NCBI RefSeq assembly: GCF_026278245.1
Contig: NZ_CP111079.1
Location: 4,354,501 to 4,418,500 of the forward strand
Direction: 5' to 3'
DNA: 64,000 bases
DNA from: Pontibacter kalidii
Lineage (GTDB): Bacteria; Bacteroidota; Bacteroidia; Cytophagales; Hymenobacteraceae
Positions 44,331 through 52,261 of this stretch are shown piece by piece. Each line of letters starts with the position of its first letter. Positions within the stretch are counted from its first letter, which is position 1. Made by a program: the position numbers and the translations under genes. The notes below the pieces were generated by a model. That model was not told the DNA's origin, did not search any database, and saw nothing but the letters and a program-made list of their open reading frames with translations.

Positions 44331-44448
44331 CCCTGCCCCCTCCTAAAAACAGGTGGGGGTGTCTTTAAGAGCCATTTTTTAATTAGCTTATACTACCTAT
44401 TTACTGAAACACCCTCCCCTGTTTTTAGGGGAGGGTTGGGGAGGGGTA
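44331..44448. repeat. CCCTCCCC/GGGGAGGG hairpin repeats
   Basis: Two parts: CCCCCTCCTAAAAACAGG near 44336 and its complement-like CTCCCCTGTTTTTAGGGGAG near 44413, followed by GGTTGGGGAGGGG. The same element recurs at 47690-47728. It lies between the SDR and aldehyde dehydrogenase genes, so it would sit in their common transcript. Confidence 0.7.
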
Positions 44449-45237
44449 TTACAAACACCCTGTTCTACCCCCATCCACCGGCACGTTAATGCCATTGATG
44501 TAGGCAGCGGCAGGTGTAGCCAGAAACGCAGCGGCAGCGGCTACTTCCTCAGGTTCAGCAAAGCGACGGGCAGGTATTTCCTGCATCATCTCTTCCTCCA
44601 CAGCATCCACAGCCGCATCGGTTTTCTTTGCTTTGTTTTCGATGATGGACTCCAGGCGGCCGGTGCGGGTGGCGCCGGGCAGCACGTTGTTTACCGTGAT
44701 GCCGAATGGGCCCAGCTCGTTGGCCATGGTTTTAGCCCAACTGGCCACCGCGCCACGAATGGTGTTCGAAACCCCCAATCCCTGTAGCGGCTGCTTCACC
44801 GAGGTGCTGATCACGTTGATGATGCGGCCATACTTTGCCTCCTTCATATGCGGAATCACGGCTTTGGCCAGCAGGTGGTTCGCGATCAGGTGCTGGTTAA
44901 AGGCAGCGGTAAACTCGTCGGTGATGGCCTCGGTAATCGGTCCGCCCGCCGGACCGCCGGTGTTGTTTACCAGGATGTGCACCTCAGGTTGGTCGTTGAG
45001 GTAGGCCTGCACGCGTATGTTCAGGTCGTAAGGGTCCGCAAAATCGGCGGTGATGTAGTCGTGCTGCTGCCCTTGCTGTGTGTCCAGTTCCTGGGCTACC
45101 TGCTGTAGTTTGTCCTCATGGCGGGCTATGAGCGTTACGCTTGCCCCCAGTTGTGCCAGTTCTATAGCTATTGCTTTGCCAATGCCCTGTGTGCTGCCAC
45201 ACACCAGGGCACGTTTGTTCTTCAGGTTTAAGTCCAT
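44449..45237 (-). CDS. SDR-fold protein without the canonical Tyr/Lys pair
   Basis: A classical-length short-chain dehydrogenase/reductase, 262 residues. The cofactor fold is intact: ALVCGSTQGIGKAIAIEL and ILVNNTGGPAGGP. The catalytic Ser region is IINVISTSVKQPLQGL. The position normally holding Tyr-X3-Lys reads GVSNTIRGAVASWAKT, so both residues are replaced. A subgroup of SDRs with this SN-X-X-R pattern exists in Bacteroidota as far as I know. It may be a cofactor-binding or atypical enzyme. It sits between haaO (divergent, 111 bp) and the aldehyde dehydrogenase, hence a possible role with the kynurenine pathway. Confidence 0.85.
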   Translation of the reverse strand: MDLNLKNKRALVCGSTQGIGKAIAIELAQLGASVTLIARHEDKLQQVAQELDTQQGQQHDYITADFADPYDLNIRVQAYLNDQPEVHILVNNTGGPAGGPITEAITDEFTAAFNQHLIANHLLAKAVIPHMKEAKYGRIINVISTSVKQPLQGLGVSNTIRGAVASWAKTMANELGPFGITVNNVLPGATRTGRLESIIENKAKKTDAAVDAVEEEMMQEIPARRFAEPEEVAAAAAFLATPAAAYINGINVPVDGGRTGCL

Positions 45238-45348
45238 AGGATAAATGTACGTAAATCTATACGAAGTAGCATAGCTATACTTATCCCGCAGCTATCATGT
45301 TTGCCGGAAAATGCGTACTTTCAAAATGTAAACCTCAAAATCAAAACT

Positions 45349-45888
45349 ATGGCCATAACGAGACCTTTCAATTTTAAGAAGTGGATTGATGAGCACCGCC
45401 ACCTGCTAAAGCCCCCGGTAGGCAACCAGCAAGTGTTTAAGGATAACGACGACTTTATCGTGATGGTGGTGGGCGGCCCCAACGCCCGCAAGGATTATCA
45501 TTACGACGAGGGCGAGGAGTTTTTCTACCAACTGGAAGGCGATATCGTGCTCAAGATCATAGAGGATGGCAAGCCGGTGGATATCCCGATAAAGGAAGGC
45601 GAGATTTTCCTGCTGCCGCCGCGCGTGCCGCACTCGCCGCAGCGCCCGGCCAACACGGTGGGCCTGGTGATGGAGCGTTACCGCAAGCCCGGCGAGCAAG
45701 ACGGCTTCCTGTGGTTCTGCGAGAACTGCGGCAACAAGCTGTATGAGGAGTACGCCGACGTAAGCGATATTGTAGGGCAACTGCCGGTTATCATGAGCCA
45801 CTTCTGGGACAGCATGGAGCACCGCACCTGCAACAACTGCGGCACCGTGATGGAGCCGCCTGCCAAACCAGTTGAGGCTGCTAAATAA
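45349..45888 (+). CDS. haaO: 3-hydroxyanthranilate 3,4-dioxygenase
   Basis: Opens the ring of 3-hydroxyanthranilate to 2-amino-3-carboxymuconate 6-semialdehyde using Fe(II) and O2. It has 179 residues, the bacterial single-cupin length. The cupin holds VMVVGGPNARKDYHYDEGEE and FFYQLEGDIVLKI, with the His and Glu iron ligands. IFLLPPRVPHSPQRPANT carries the third ligand. The C-terminal rubredoxin-like knuckles CENCGNKLYEE and CNNCGTVME bind a second iron in this family. I start it at the ATG at 45349; upstream in-frame codons lie in the promoter. First gene of a three-gene plus-strand operon with a GNAT gene and ACMSD. Confidence 0.96.
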   Translation: MAITRPFNFKKWIDEHRHLLKPPVGNQQVFKDNDDFIVMVVGGPNARKDYHYDEGEEFFYQLEGDIVLKIIEDGKPVDIPIKEGEIFLLPPRVPHSPQRPANTVGLVMERYRKPGEQDGFLWFCENCGNKLYEEYADVSDIVGQLPVIMSHFWDSMEHRTCNNCGTVMEPPAKPVEAAK

Positions 45889-45891
45889 CAT

Positions 45892-46440
45892 ATGCATCAC
45901 CCTGAGCTGTTCTCCAGCCGCCTTCGGCTTCGCCTGATACAGCCTTCAGATGCAGACTTTATACTTCGGGGACTGTCCGACAGGCGGGTGACGCAGTACT
46001 ACGCGGTGCACTACAATACGCTGGAGGAAGTAGAGCAGGAGCAAATGCCGTTTTACCAGAGCCTGCTGCAGAGCGGCACAGGCGCCTGGTGGACCTTCTC
46101 TTTAAAGGAGGATGATACGCTGCTAGGGGCCTGTGGCCTGAATAACCTGGAGGAGGTGCACCGGAAAGGCCAGATTGGTTTCTGGCTGCTGCCGGAGCAT
46201 TGGGGCAATGGCTATATTCCGGAGGCTGCCGAAGCTGTTCTGAAGTATGGTTTTGCACAGCTGGACCTCAACCGCATCGAAGCCATTGTGGAAGGCGGCA
46301 ATAACCAGTCAGCGAAAGTGCTGCAAAAGCTGGGCTTTACCTGTGAGGGCAGGCTGCGCGAGCGCGAGATCAAAAACGGCCGCTTCATCGATCTGCTATA
46401 CTTTGGCCTGCTCCGCAAAGACAGGCAACAGCAAGTATAA
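45892..46440 (+). CDS. GNAT N-acetyltransferase, RimJ/RimL-like
   Basis: A 182-residue acetyl-CoA-dependent acetyltransferase. The acetyl-CoA site is IGFWLLPEHWGNGYIPEAAE, and the C-terminal strand is LGFTCEGRLREREIKNGRFI, typical of the RimJ/RimL-like GNATs that modify N-termini of ribosomal proteins or small molecules. It begins three bases after the haaO stop and is therefore cotranscribed, but no acetylation step is known in the kynurenine pathway. Its stop codon lies inside AAGTATAA (46433-46440). Confidence 0.88.
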   Translation: MHHPELFSSRLRLRLIQPSDADFILRGLSDRRVTQYYAVHYNTLEEVEQEQMPFYQSLLQSGTGAWWTFSLKEDDTLLGACGLNNLEEVHRKGQIGFWLLPEHWGNGYIPEAAEAVLKYGFAQLDLNRIEAIVEGGNNQSAKVLQKLGFTCEGRLREREIKNGRFIDLLYFGLLRKDRQQQV

Positions 46441-46541
46441 GCTTTCGCGCCGTAGGTGCGTAAAAAGTATAAAATGATTATCTTGTTGGATTGCCCGACA
46501 GAGTCATACACCGTATAGCCGCATTTTCGTTCGTTTTTACC

Positions 46542-47630
46542 ATGCAAGAGAAGAAGCCCATACTTACTGCTGATAACCTGCTGAAGATCGACATCCATAC
46601 GCATATCCTGCCCGCTACCTGGCCAAACCTGCGCGAGCGATATGGCTATGGCGGCTTTGTACGGCTGGAGCACCACAAGCCCTGCTGCGCCCGCATGATG
46701 ATGGACGACAAGTTCTTCCGCGAGATACAGGATAACTGCTGGGACCCCAGGGTGCGCATGCACGAGTGCAGCCGCCATCGGGTAGGGGTGCAGGTGTTGA
46801 GCACGGTGCCGGTCATGTTTAACTATTGGGCAAGGCCGGAGCACACGTACGATCTCTCGCAGATTCTGAATGACCACATTGCCGGTATTGTAGCTGATTA
46901 CCCCGACCGCTTCATAGGCTTGGGCACCATCCCGATGCAGGACACCGACCTGGCTATAAAGGAGCTGGAGCGCTGCGTAAAGGAGCTGGGCATGCCAGGC
47001 ATTCAGATCGGCACGAACATAAACGGCTGTAACCTCGACGAGCCGAAGCTTTTTCCTGTTTTTGAGGCGGCCGAGGAGTTGGGAGCGGCCATTTTTGTTC
47101 ACCCCTGGGACATGCTGGGCAAAGACCGTACGGGCAAGTACTGGATGCCCTGGCTGGTCGGCATGCCCGCCGAGACAACGGTGGCTATCTGCTCTATGAT
47201 CTTCGGAGGCGTGTTCGAGCGCCTGCCGAAGTTGCGTGTGGCCTTCGCGCATGGCGGCGGCTCTTTTCCGGCAACCATCGGTCGCATTGCCCACGGCTTC
47301 GAGGTGCGCCCCGATCTGTGTGCTGTGGATAACAACGTAAATCCTCGCGAGTACCTCGGCAAGTTCTACCTAGATTCACTGGTGCACGACCCGCTGATGC
47401 TGGAGTACCTTGTAAACCTTGTTGGTGCGGATAAAATAGCCCTCGGCACCGACTACCCTTTTCCGTTGGGCGAGCTGGAGCCCGGCAAGCTCATCGAATC
47501 CATGCCGTACGACCTGGCTACCAAAGAACGTATGCTCAGCGGCACTGCCCTAGAGTGGCTAAACCTGGAGCGCGAGCAGTTTGTAAAGAGCAGCGCTGCA
47601 GTGGGCCTGCCAAAGGATCAGAAAGTATAA
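46542..47630 (+). CDS. 2-amino-3-carboxymuconate-6-semialdehyde decarboxylase (ACMSD)
   Basis: A zinc amidohydrolase-fold decarboxylase, 362 residues, which diverts ACMS away from quinolinate and NAD toward full tryptophan catabolism. Zinc ligands: His-X-His in KIDIHTHILP, His in FVHPWDMLGKD and Asp in LGTDYPFPLGE. The family stretch AFAHGGGSFPATIGRIAHG is present, and RMHECSRHRVGVQVLSTVPV matches ACMSD. Starts at the ATG at 46542. Third gene of the haaO operon. The stop lies inside AAGTATAA (47623-47630). Confidence 0.95.
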   Translation: MQEKKPILTADNLLKIDIHTHILPATWPNLRERYGYGGFVRLEHHKPCCARMMMDDKFFREIQDNCWDPRVRMHECSRHRVGVQVLSTVPVMFNYWARPEHTYDLSQILNDHIAGIVADYPDRFIGLGTIPMQDTDLAIKELERCVKELGMPGIQIGTNINGCNLDEPKLFPVFEAAEELGAAIFVHPWDMLGKDRTGKYWMPWLVGMPAETTVAICSMIFGGVFERLPKLRVAFAHGGGSFPATIGRIAHGFEVRPDLCAVDNNVNPREYLGKFYLDSLVHDPLMLEYLVNLVGADKIALGTDYPFPLGELEPGKLIESMPYDLATKERMLSGTALEWLNLEREQFVKSSAAVGLPKDQKV

Positions 47631-47689
47631 TCTGCCAGAGTCAGGAATTGAGGGCTACGTGTCGTGCCCAACCACCTCTAGCTCCATTT

Positions 47690-47728
47690 CTCCCCTCCCC
47701 AACCCTCCCCTAAAAACAGGGGAGGGAG
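47690..47728. repeat. CCCTCCCC/GGGGAGGG hairpin repeat
   Basis: CTCCCCTCCCCAACCCTCCC followed by CTAAAAACAGGGGAGGG is the same element as at 44410-44453, in inverse orientation. Confidence 0.7.
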
Positions 47729-47779
47729 CCTGTAATTACTTTTGCCAAAGTATAAATTCCATAGCTGCTGCCTTCGCGC

Positions 47780-47799
47780 GGACAGGTCGCGACCTGTCC
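47780..47799. repeat. Perfect 20-bp palindrome
   Basis: GGACAGGTCGCGACCTGTCC is fully self-complementary. It is placed 150 bases after the ACMSD stop. Confidence 0.7.
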
Positions 47800-47868
47800 C
47801 TACAAGTATAAACCCACCCCTAGCCGCTCCCAAGAGGGAAATTTTCAGCAGACGATTACATCCCCTTG

Positions 47869-47884
47869 CCCCCTTCGAAGGGGG
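47869..47884. repeat. Perfect 16-bp palindrome
   Basis: CCCCCTTCGAAGGGGG, self-complementary, lies directly upstream of copy B of the dispersed element. Confidence 0.65.
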
Positions 47885-47907
47885 ACTTATACTTGTTCCA
47901 TAGCAAT

Positions 47908-48126
47908 GGCAGCAGCTATCGAACTTGATCCCAGTCTTTGGGTTGAGCGCCTATGCGAGTTTTTCCGGTGATGAGCGCAAGCGAGGCAGCCCGAGGTACG
48001 AGGGCAGGAAAAGCTCCCAGCGCGATGCCCGAGGACGAGCCCTCTCGGGCTGGAGAGCAGAAAGGATACTATGGAACAAGTTGGTTGTAAAGCCGTGGAT
48101 GAACGGGAGCTAGAAAGGATAGCTCG
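47908..48126. repeat. Dispersed structured element, copy B
   Basis: Collinear with 36912-37135 through three blocks (about 47921-47952, 48021-48058 and 48097-48125). In the middle block the best open frame reads DARGRALSGW, while copy A reads RCPRTSPLGL from the same bases in another frame, so protein coding is unlikely. Confidence 0.65.
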
Positions 48127-48372
48127 TGTCAAGTTGCGGGAAGCAGCGGCTGTGGAAGTGTAAACGCTACAGAAGATAGCAACCAGCAAGTATAGCCAAG
48201 GCAAGCCCGAGCATAAGATGAGCAGCAGCTACGGCACCAGAAAGCAGCTACCACCCTAAACCAAGATCAAACCATCAGAAGAAACTACAGATTCTATTGT
48301 TTTGCCTGTTAAATTTTATACTTTGGCTAAATATTTGCTCGTTCTTAAAGTATACAATTCAACCTTTTATCT

Positions 48373-49938
48373 ATGCGTAACTTACTCTTTAGCTTACTCT
48401 TTGTGGGGGCTTTTGCCACGGCTGCACATGCCCAGAAAGAGTTTGCCCATATAGAATTACCCATGAACCGCGCAGAGGATCTCGTGTCCGTGGCAGATGA
48501 CGAGGGCAACGTGGTGGTATACTTTTACCAGGGCGGAAACCTGAACTTCGCAATGATCTCACCCACGGGGGAGAAGCTGGCGCAGCACGAGATTCCGTAC
48601 CGGCACTCCAAAGACCCGCAGGTGATGGGCACCCGCGTAACAGCGGATGAATTCATTTTCTACAGCCGCTATACCAATGGCCGTCGCGAATATGTGCGCC
48701 CGTTCGCCATTAGCCGCCATACCGGTGCTTTCCGCAGCATACAGGATGTGCAGCTGAAGCTGGAGCGCAATGTCACGTTTGTGGGCGGTTTCGGGGATGA
48801 GGACCATTTCTACATGCTCTACACCGACAAAGACAGCAACCTGCACCTGTACCGCGACTCGGACGACAACGTAGCTACGATGGATTACAAGCTGTTTAAG
48901 GCAGAGCAGATGCCCCGCACCCGCGACCGCTACGCCCGCGAGTCGGGCATGATCTACGTGCACCCGGACCTGGAGCGAAATGTGTTCACGGGCCACCACC
49001 GCAGCAAGATCTACTCGCGCGGCGATAAACTGCACATGATCTTCGACGGATACTCGCTGCGGGGCAAACCATCTAAAGAAACCACCACCGAGATCCTGAC
49101 GCTGGACTGGAATACCGGAAAGTCCGAGTACCGCACACTACCGGTTATAGAGCAGCGCAACGAGCCCAGCTTTAACTCTTTCCTGCACCAGGATAAGCTT
49201 TTCAGGGTGAACCTGGAGAAAGACAAACTGAAGCTGACGGCCTACGACTTTAACACGCTGCAACCCCTGAAAGAGTATACTTTCACGGATAAGGAGCAAC
49301 TGGCGCTGGCCTCTACGCCGGTGTACCAGCGCGGTGCAGGCGGTTTGTTCTCGTCTGGGTATGAGGTGATAGAGAAGGAGGACAAGGTGATGAAGAACCT
49401 GGCCAGCGGCGTGCCTGCCATCACGGTGGATACCTACAGCGACAGCACCTTGCAGCTTACCATCGGCTCCTACAAAGCGCCAACAGAGCGCAGCAACCGC
49501 AACGACCGCAGCCGCATGGTGCGTACCCCGGACCGTTACGTGCGCACATCGCGCGGGCTGATGCTGATCCCCGGCCGCTGGACACCGGCTTACAACATCC
49601 CGACCTATTACCTGAACTCACCCTACTACAGCCGCTATTTCTACGACCCATGGGGGCAGGGCGGCAACATGCCAACAGGCCCGGGGGTTAGCACCTACTT
49701 CCACTCCGTGCTGGACGCCAACAGCCTGGCAAAGGTAGAGCAGGAGGGCGATGTGGAGGTGCTGCAGGAGCGCGTGGAGGAGTATGAGCGCAGCCTTAAA
49801 CCGGAGCCTGAGTTTCAGACGATCTACCGCTACGGCGACAAACTACACTACGGCTACTACGACCGCAAGGCACGTACATTCCGGATCGTGGAGTTTGCCC
49901 ATGGCCAGGAGCCAGCTCAGCAGCCTGCACAGGAATAA
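48373..49938 (+). CDS. Secreted protein of unknown function, possible beta-propeller
   Basis: A 521-residue protein with a signal peptide (LLFSLLFVGAFATAAHAQ). The mature part is made of repeated short beta strands with spaced Asp/Asn and Tyr motifs (DEGNVVVYFYQGGNLNFAMI, DEDHFYMLYTDKDSNLHLYR, GDKLHMIFDGYSLRG, DKLHYGYYDRKARTF), suggesting a propeller-like fold. A Tyr/Arg-rich stretch (TRDRYARES, YYLNSPYYSRYFYDPWG) and a Gln/Pro-rich C-terminus follow. I do not recognise the family. Monocistronic: the repeat-filled gap is upstream and a perfect hairpin downstream. Confidence 0.8.
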   Translation: MRNLLFSLLFVGAFATAAHAQKEFAHIELPMNRAEDLVSVADDEGNVVVYFYQGGNLNFAMISPTGEKLAQHEIPYRHSKDPQVMGTRVTADEFIFYSRYTNGRREYVRPFAISRHTGAFRSIQDVQLKLERNVTFVGGFGDEDHFYMLYTDKDSNLHLYRDSDDNVATMDYKLFKAEQMPRTRDRYARESGMIYVHPDLERNVFTGHHRSKIYSRGDKLHMIFDGYSLRGKPSKETTTEILTLDWNTGKSEYRTLPVIEQRNEPSFNSFLHQDKLFRVNLEKDKLKLTAYDFNTLQPLKEYTFTDKEQLALASTPVYQRGAGGLFSSGYEVIEKEDKVMKNLASGVPAITVDTYSDSTLQLTIGSYKAPTERSNRNDRSRMVRTPDRYVRTSRGLMLIPGRWTPAYNIPTYYLNSPYYSRYFYDPWGQGGNMPTGPGVSTYFHSVLDANSLAKVEQEGDVEVLQERVEEYERSLKPEPEFQTIYRYGDKLHYGYYDRKARTFRIVEFAHGQEPAQQPAQE

Positions 49939-49960
49939 TCAGACCATAGTTTTGTGTATA

Positions 49961-49994
49961 AAAATGGCCGCCAGTGTTTGCTGGCGGCCATTTT
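49961..49994. terminator. Bidirectional terminator
   Basis: Perfect 14-base arms AAAATGGCCGCCAG / CTGGCGGCCATTTT around a 6-base loop, between the convergent secreted-protein and DUF4168-like genes. Confidence 0.85.
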
Positions 49995-50015
49995 TTATAG
50001 GTGTCAGGAATAAAA

Positions 50016-50516
50016 CTAGTTCTGCTTCTCCTGCATCAGTTGGTCTACGCGCTGCTGCACGGCTTGGTCCTGGCGGTAGGCAAGCATGATCTGCTCAAAC
50101 TTCTCCAGCGTCATGCCCTCCTGCTGTATGGCTGCTTCCAAGTCTTTCTGAAGGGCTGGCTGCATCTCCATCATGCGCTGCGCCGCATTGTTAAAGGCTG
50201 CCATCTCTTCCGGGGTTGCCTCCACCTCGCTTAGCTTTTGCTGCTGGTGCGCCTGTGCCATCTGGTTAAACTTGTCCACGCTCAACTTCTCTTCCTCCAG
50301 AATGCCCATCATGGCTTTTTCGCCTTCCTGCTGCACAGTCATCAGGCGGGCGCTGGCATCGGCAAACTGCTGCAGGTCCGCGTCGGAGAAGTTCTGTGGC
50401 TGGGCCTGCTGGGTTGGCGGAGCGGTTTGTTGTGCCATAGCGGCAGGTGCTGCCAGTGCAGCACCACATATAAGCGCGGCAAAGGCTGCGCCTTTAAGGT
50501 TTTGCTTAAGATTCAT
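50016..50516 (-). CDS. Secreted DUF4168-like helical protein
   Basis: A 166-residue protein with a signal peptide ending at AAPAAMAQQ and then a Gln/Pro/Thr linker. The mature part is highly helical, Gln- and Met-rich, and carries two related segments: ADLQQFADASARLMTVQQ...LSVDKFNQMAQAHQQQ and MAAFNNAAQRMMEMQPALQK...MTLEKFEQIMLAYRQD. That duplicated Phe-X-X-Ile/Met pattern is the DUF4168 arrangement. The function is unknown. Probably periplasmic. Confidence 0.8.
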   Translation of the reverse strand: MNLKQNLKGAAFAALICGAALAAPAAMAQQTAPPTQQAQPQNFSDADLQQFADASARLMTVQQEGEKAMMGILEEEKLSVDKFNQMAQAHQQQKLSEVEATPEEMAAFNNAAQRMMEMQPALQKDLEAAIQQEGMTLEKFEQIMLAYRQDQAVQQRVDQLMQEKQN

Positions 50517-50803
50517 AAAGTGGGGGATTTGTTTTAAGGTGTGAAAAGAAGGTTCAGAGCCAACTATAGCGTTGGGCTCAGGGATTTATACATACGAAGT
50601 GTGGAAATTGTTGTGCGGCCGCAGGCAAGTATAGCCCAGGCTTCTGAGCAGCAGGATACAGCCAAGCAACGGGAACGGCTACTGCACACACATATGGCCT
50701 CGGGTTTACACCGGGAGGGGCAGGAGTTATACTTCTGCTCTTAAAACAAAAGAGACGCTATGTCTTGCGTCTCTACCGGTTCGTCGATCTACAAAGGCGG
50801 TGG
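50517..50803. other. Non-coding gap
   Basis: About 290 bases between minus-strand genes. Besides the kmo terminator (50743-50774) I see only scattered AAGTATA/TATACTT words; the one short open frame shows no recognisable feature. Confidence 0.5.
50743..50774 (-). terminator. Terminator after kmo
   Basis: On the minus strand AGAGACGC and GCGTCTCT pair, followed by TTTGTTTT. Confidence 0.75.
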
Positions 50804-52195
50804 TTATGCTTCTGCCGCAGCGTTGTACTTCTTTAGCCTCTCTTTCTGGACGAGTTGCTTCTCCAGCAGCTTCTGAACTTCGGGCTTGTCGTAATCCTCT
50901 ATACGCTGAATGTGCTTCATCACCTTCTTCATAATCTTGTCCTGCTGCTGACCCGTCTCCAAGGCGTAGGAGTAGGGCAGGTCGGTGAAGGTAACCATGG
51001 AGTAGAGCGGGATCCACTTATCCGGGTATTGTGCGGAGATTTTGCCCTCGATCTTTTTGCGTAGCAGGAAGCGCGGATCAGCCACCTTGTCGCGCATTTC
51101 GATAAAATTCATTACGGCCAGGTCGGCGATGGCGTCGGCGTTAGGTTTGCGGCGGCGCTCGAAAGCCCTGAAAAGTGCGTCCCAGTCATCCCCCTCAAAG
51201 CCGTGCAGCATCTGGTCCAGTACCGTGATGTCCTCGAAGCCGGCATTCATCCCTTGCCCGTAGAAAGGCACCACCGCATGGCTGGCATCCCCAATCAGCA
51301 GCGATTTACCCTCGTAGCTCCAGGGAAAGCATTTAACCGTAATCAGCGAGCCGATGGGGTTTGTGAAATAATCCTGCGTCAGGGTAGGCATCAGCGGCAC
51401 CGCATCCGGGAACACCTCCTGGAAGAAAGCCAGCAGGTCACTCTCATTTTTGATGGCGGCAAAAGACTGCTCGCCTTCATAGGGGAAGAACAAGGTGCAG
51501 GTAAAGCTGCCGTCTATGTTGGGCAGGGCGATCATCATGTACTTGCCCCGTGGCCAGATGTGCAGGGCATTCTTCTCGATGGCCCAGCCACCATCGGCAG
51601 CAGGTGGAATGGAAAGCTCCTTATAGCCATACTCCAGGTAGCTCTGCTCATAGTTAAAACGCTCTGTCTTCTGCATGGCGCCACGCACCACGGAGAAAGC
51701 CCCATCCGCCCCAAAGAGCAAGTCCGGCTGCACCGTCTCGACCTCGCCTGTTTCCAGGTTGCGCAACTGCACCTCGTTGGTGCGCAGGTTCACGTCCATG
51801 GCCTGGCGGCTGAAGTGGTAGGTGATGTCGGGGTTCGGCTCCGAGAGGTTCATCAGTGCTGCGTTCAGCCCGCTTCTAGACACCGAGTAAATGGACTGCC
51901 CTTCTTTGCCATACGGCTGGAAGGTAAGGGTGCCCTGCTCGTCGTGCATCATGCGGCCGTGCATGGGTATGGCCACCTGGCGCACGTCCTCCTCTATGCC
52001 TATGCCTCGTAAAGCGCGCCAGCCGCGGTCGCTGAGGGCGAGGTTAATGGAACGGCCGCCATCCACTATGTTCTTACGCAGGTCAGGGCGGCGCTCGTAC
52101 AGGTCTACCTTGTGGCCGCGTTTGGCCAGGTACAGAGACAGCAGCGAGCCGACCAAACCAGCTCCCATAATGGCGATGTTCTTTTTCTCGGTCAT
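50804..52195 (-). CDS. kmo: Kynurenine 3-monooxygenase
   Basis: An FAD- and NADPH-dependent hydroxylase turning L-kynurenine into 3-hydroxykynurenine. It has 463 residues. The FAD site is NIAIMGAGLVGSLLSLYLAK. RSINLALSDRGWRAL and the second FAD motif SLLIGDASHAVVPFYGQGMN are characteristic of KMO, with NAGFEDITVLDQML after it. C-terminal residues 390-463 are helical and basic. In eukaryotic KMO this end anchors to mitochondria; here no strong membrane helix is visible. Upstream of it, 66 bp away, is the AlkB-like gene. Confidence 0.96.
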   Translation of the reverse strand: MTEKKNIAIMGAGLVGSLLSLYLAKRGHKVDLYERRPDLRKNIVDGGRSINLALSDRGWRALRGIGIEEDVRQVAIPMHGRMMHDEQGTLTFQPYGKEGQSIYSVSRSGLNAALMNLSEPNPDITYHFSRQAMDVNLRTNEVQLRNLETGEVETVQPDLLFGADGAFSVVRGAMQKTERFNYEQSYLEYGYKELSIPPAADGGWAIEKNALHIWPRGKYMMIALPNIDGSFTCTLFFPYEGEQSFAAIKNESDLLAFFQEVFPDAVPLMPTLTQDYFTNPIGSLITVKCFPWSYEGKSLLIGDASHAVVPFYGQGMNAGFEDITVLDQMLHGFEGDDWDALFRAFERRRKPNADAIADLAVMNFIEMRDKVADPRFLLRKKIEGKISAQYPDKWIPLYSMVTFTDLPYSYALETGQQQDKIMKKVMKHIQRIEDYDKPEVQKLLEKQLVQKERLKKYNAAAEA

Positions 52196-52261
52196 AGTAT
52201 ATCGGGGCAGAGCCTCTTGGTACTGTAAAATAACGGTTTCTGGACCGTATTGGCAAGTGTG

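Larger units (their letters stand above)
47631..48372. other. Long non-coding gap packed with dispersed repeats
   Basis: About 740 bases with no supported gene. In order: a CCCTCCCC hairpin (47690-47728), the 20-bp palindrome (47780-47799), the CCCCCTTCGAAGGGGG palindrome (47869-47884), copy B of the dispersed structured element (47908-48126), and an AT-rich promoter region for the secreted protein at 48373. Confidence 0.75.

Noticed and set aside
46212-47294. 360-codon minus-strand open frame opposite the ACMSD gene
   Set aside because: The plus strand encodes ACMSD with all zinc ligands; the opposite frame is a codon-bias artefact.
47925-48113. Possible 62-residue protein in copy B of the dispersed element
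   Set aside because: Same reason: block conservation is at the DNA level with shifted frames and variable spacers.
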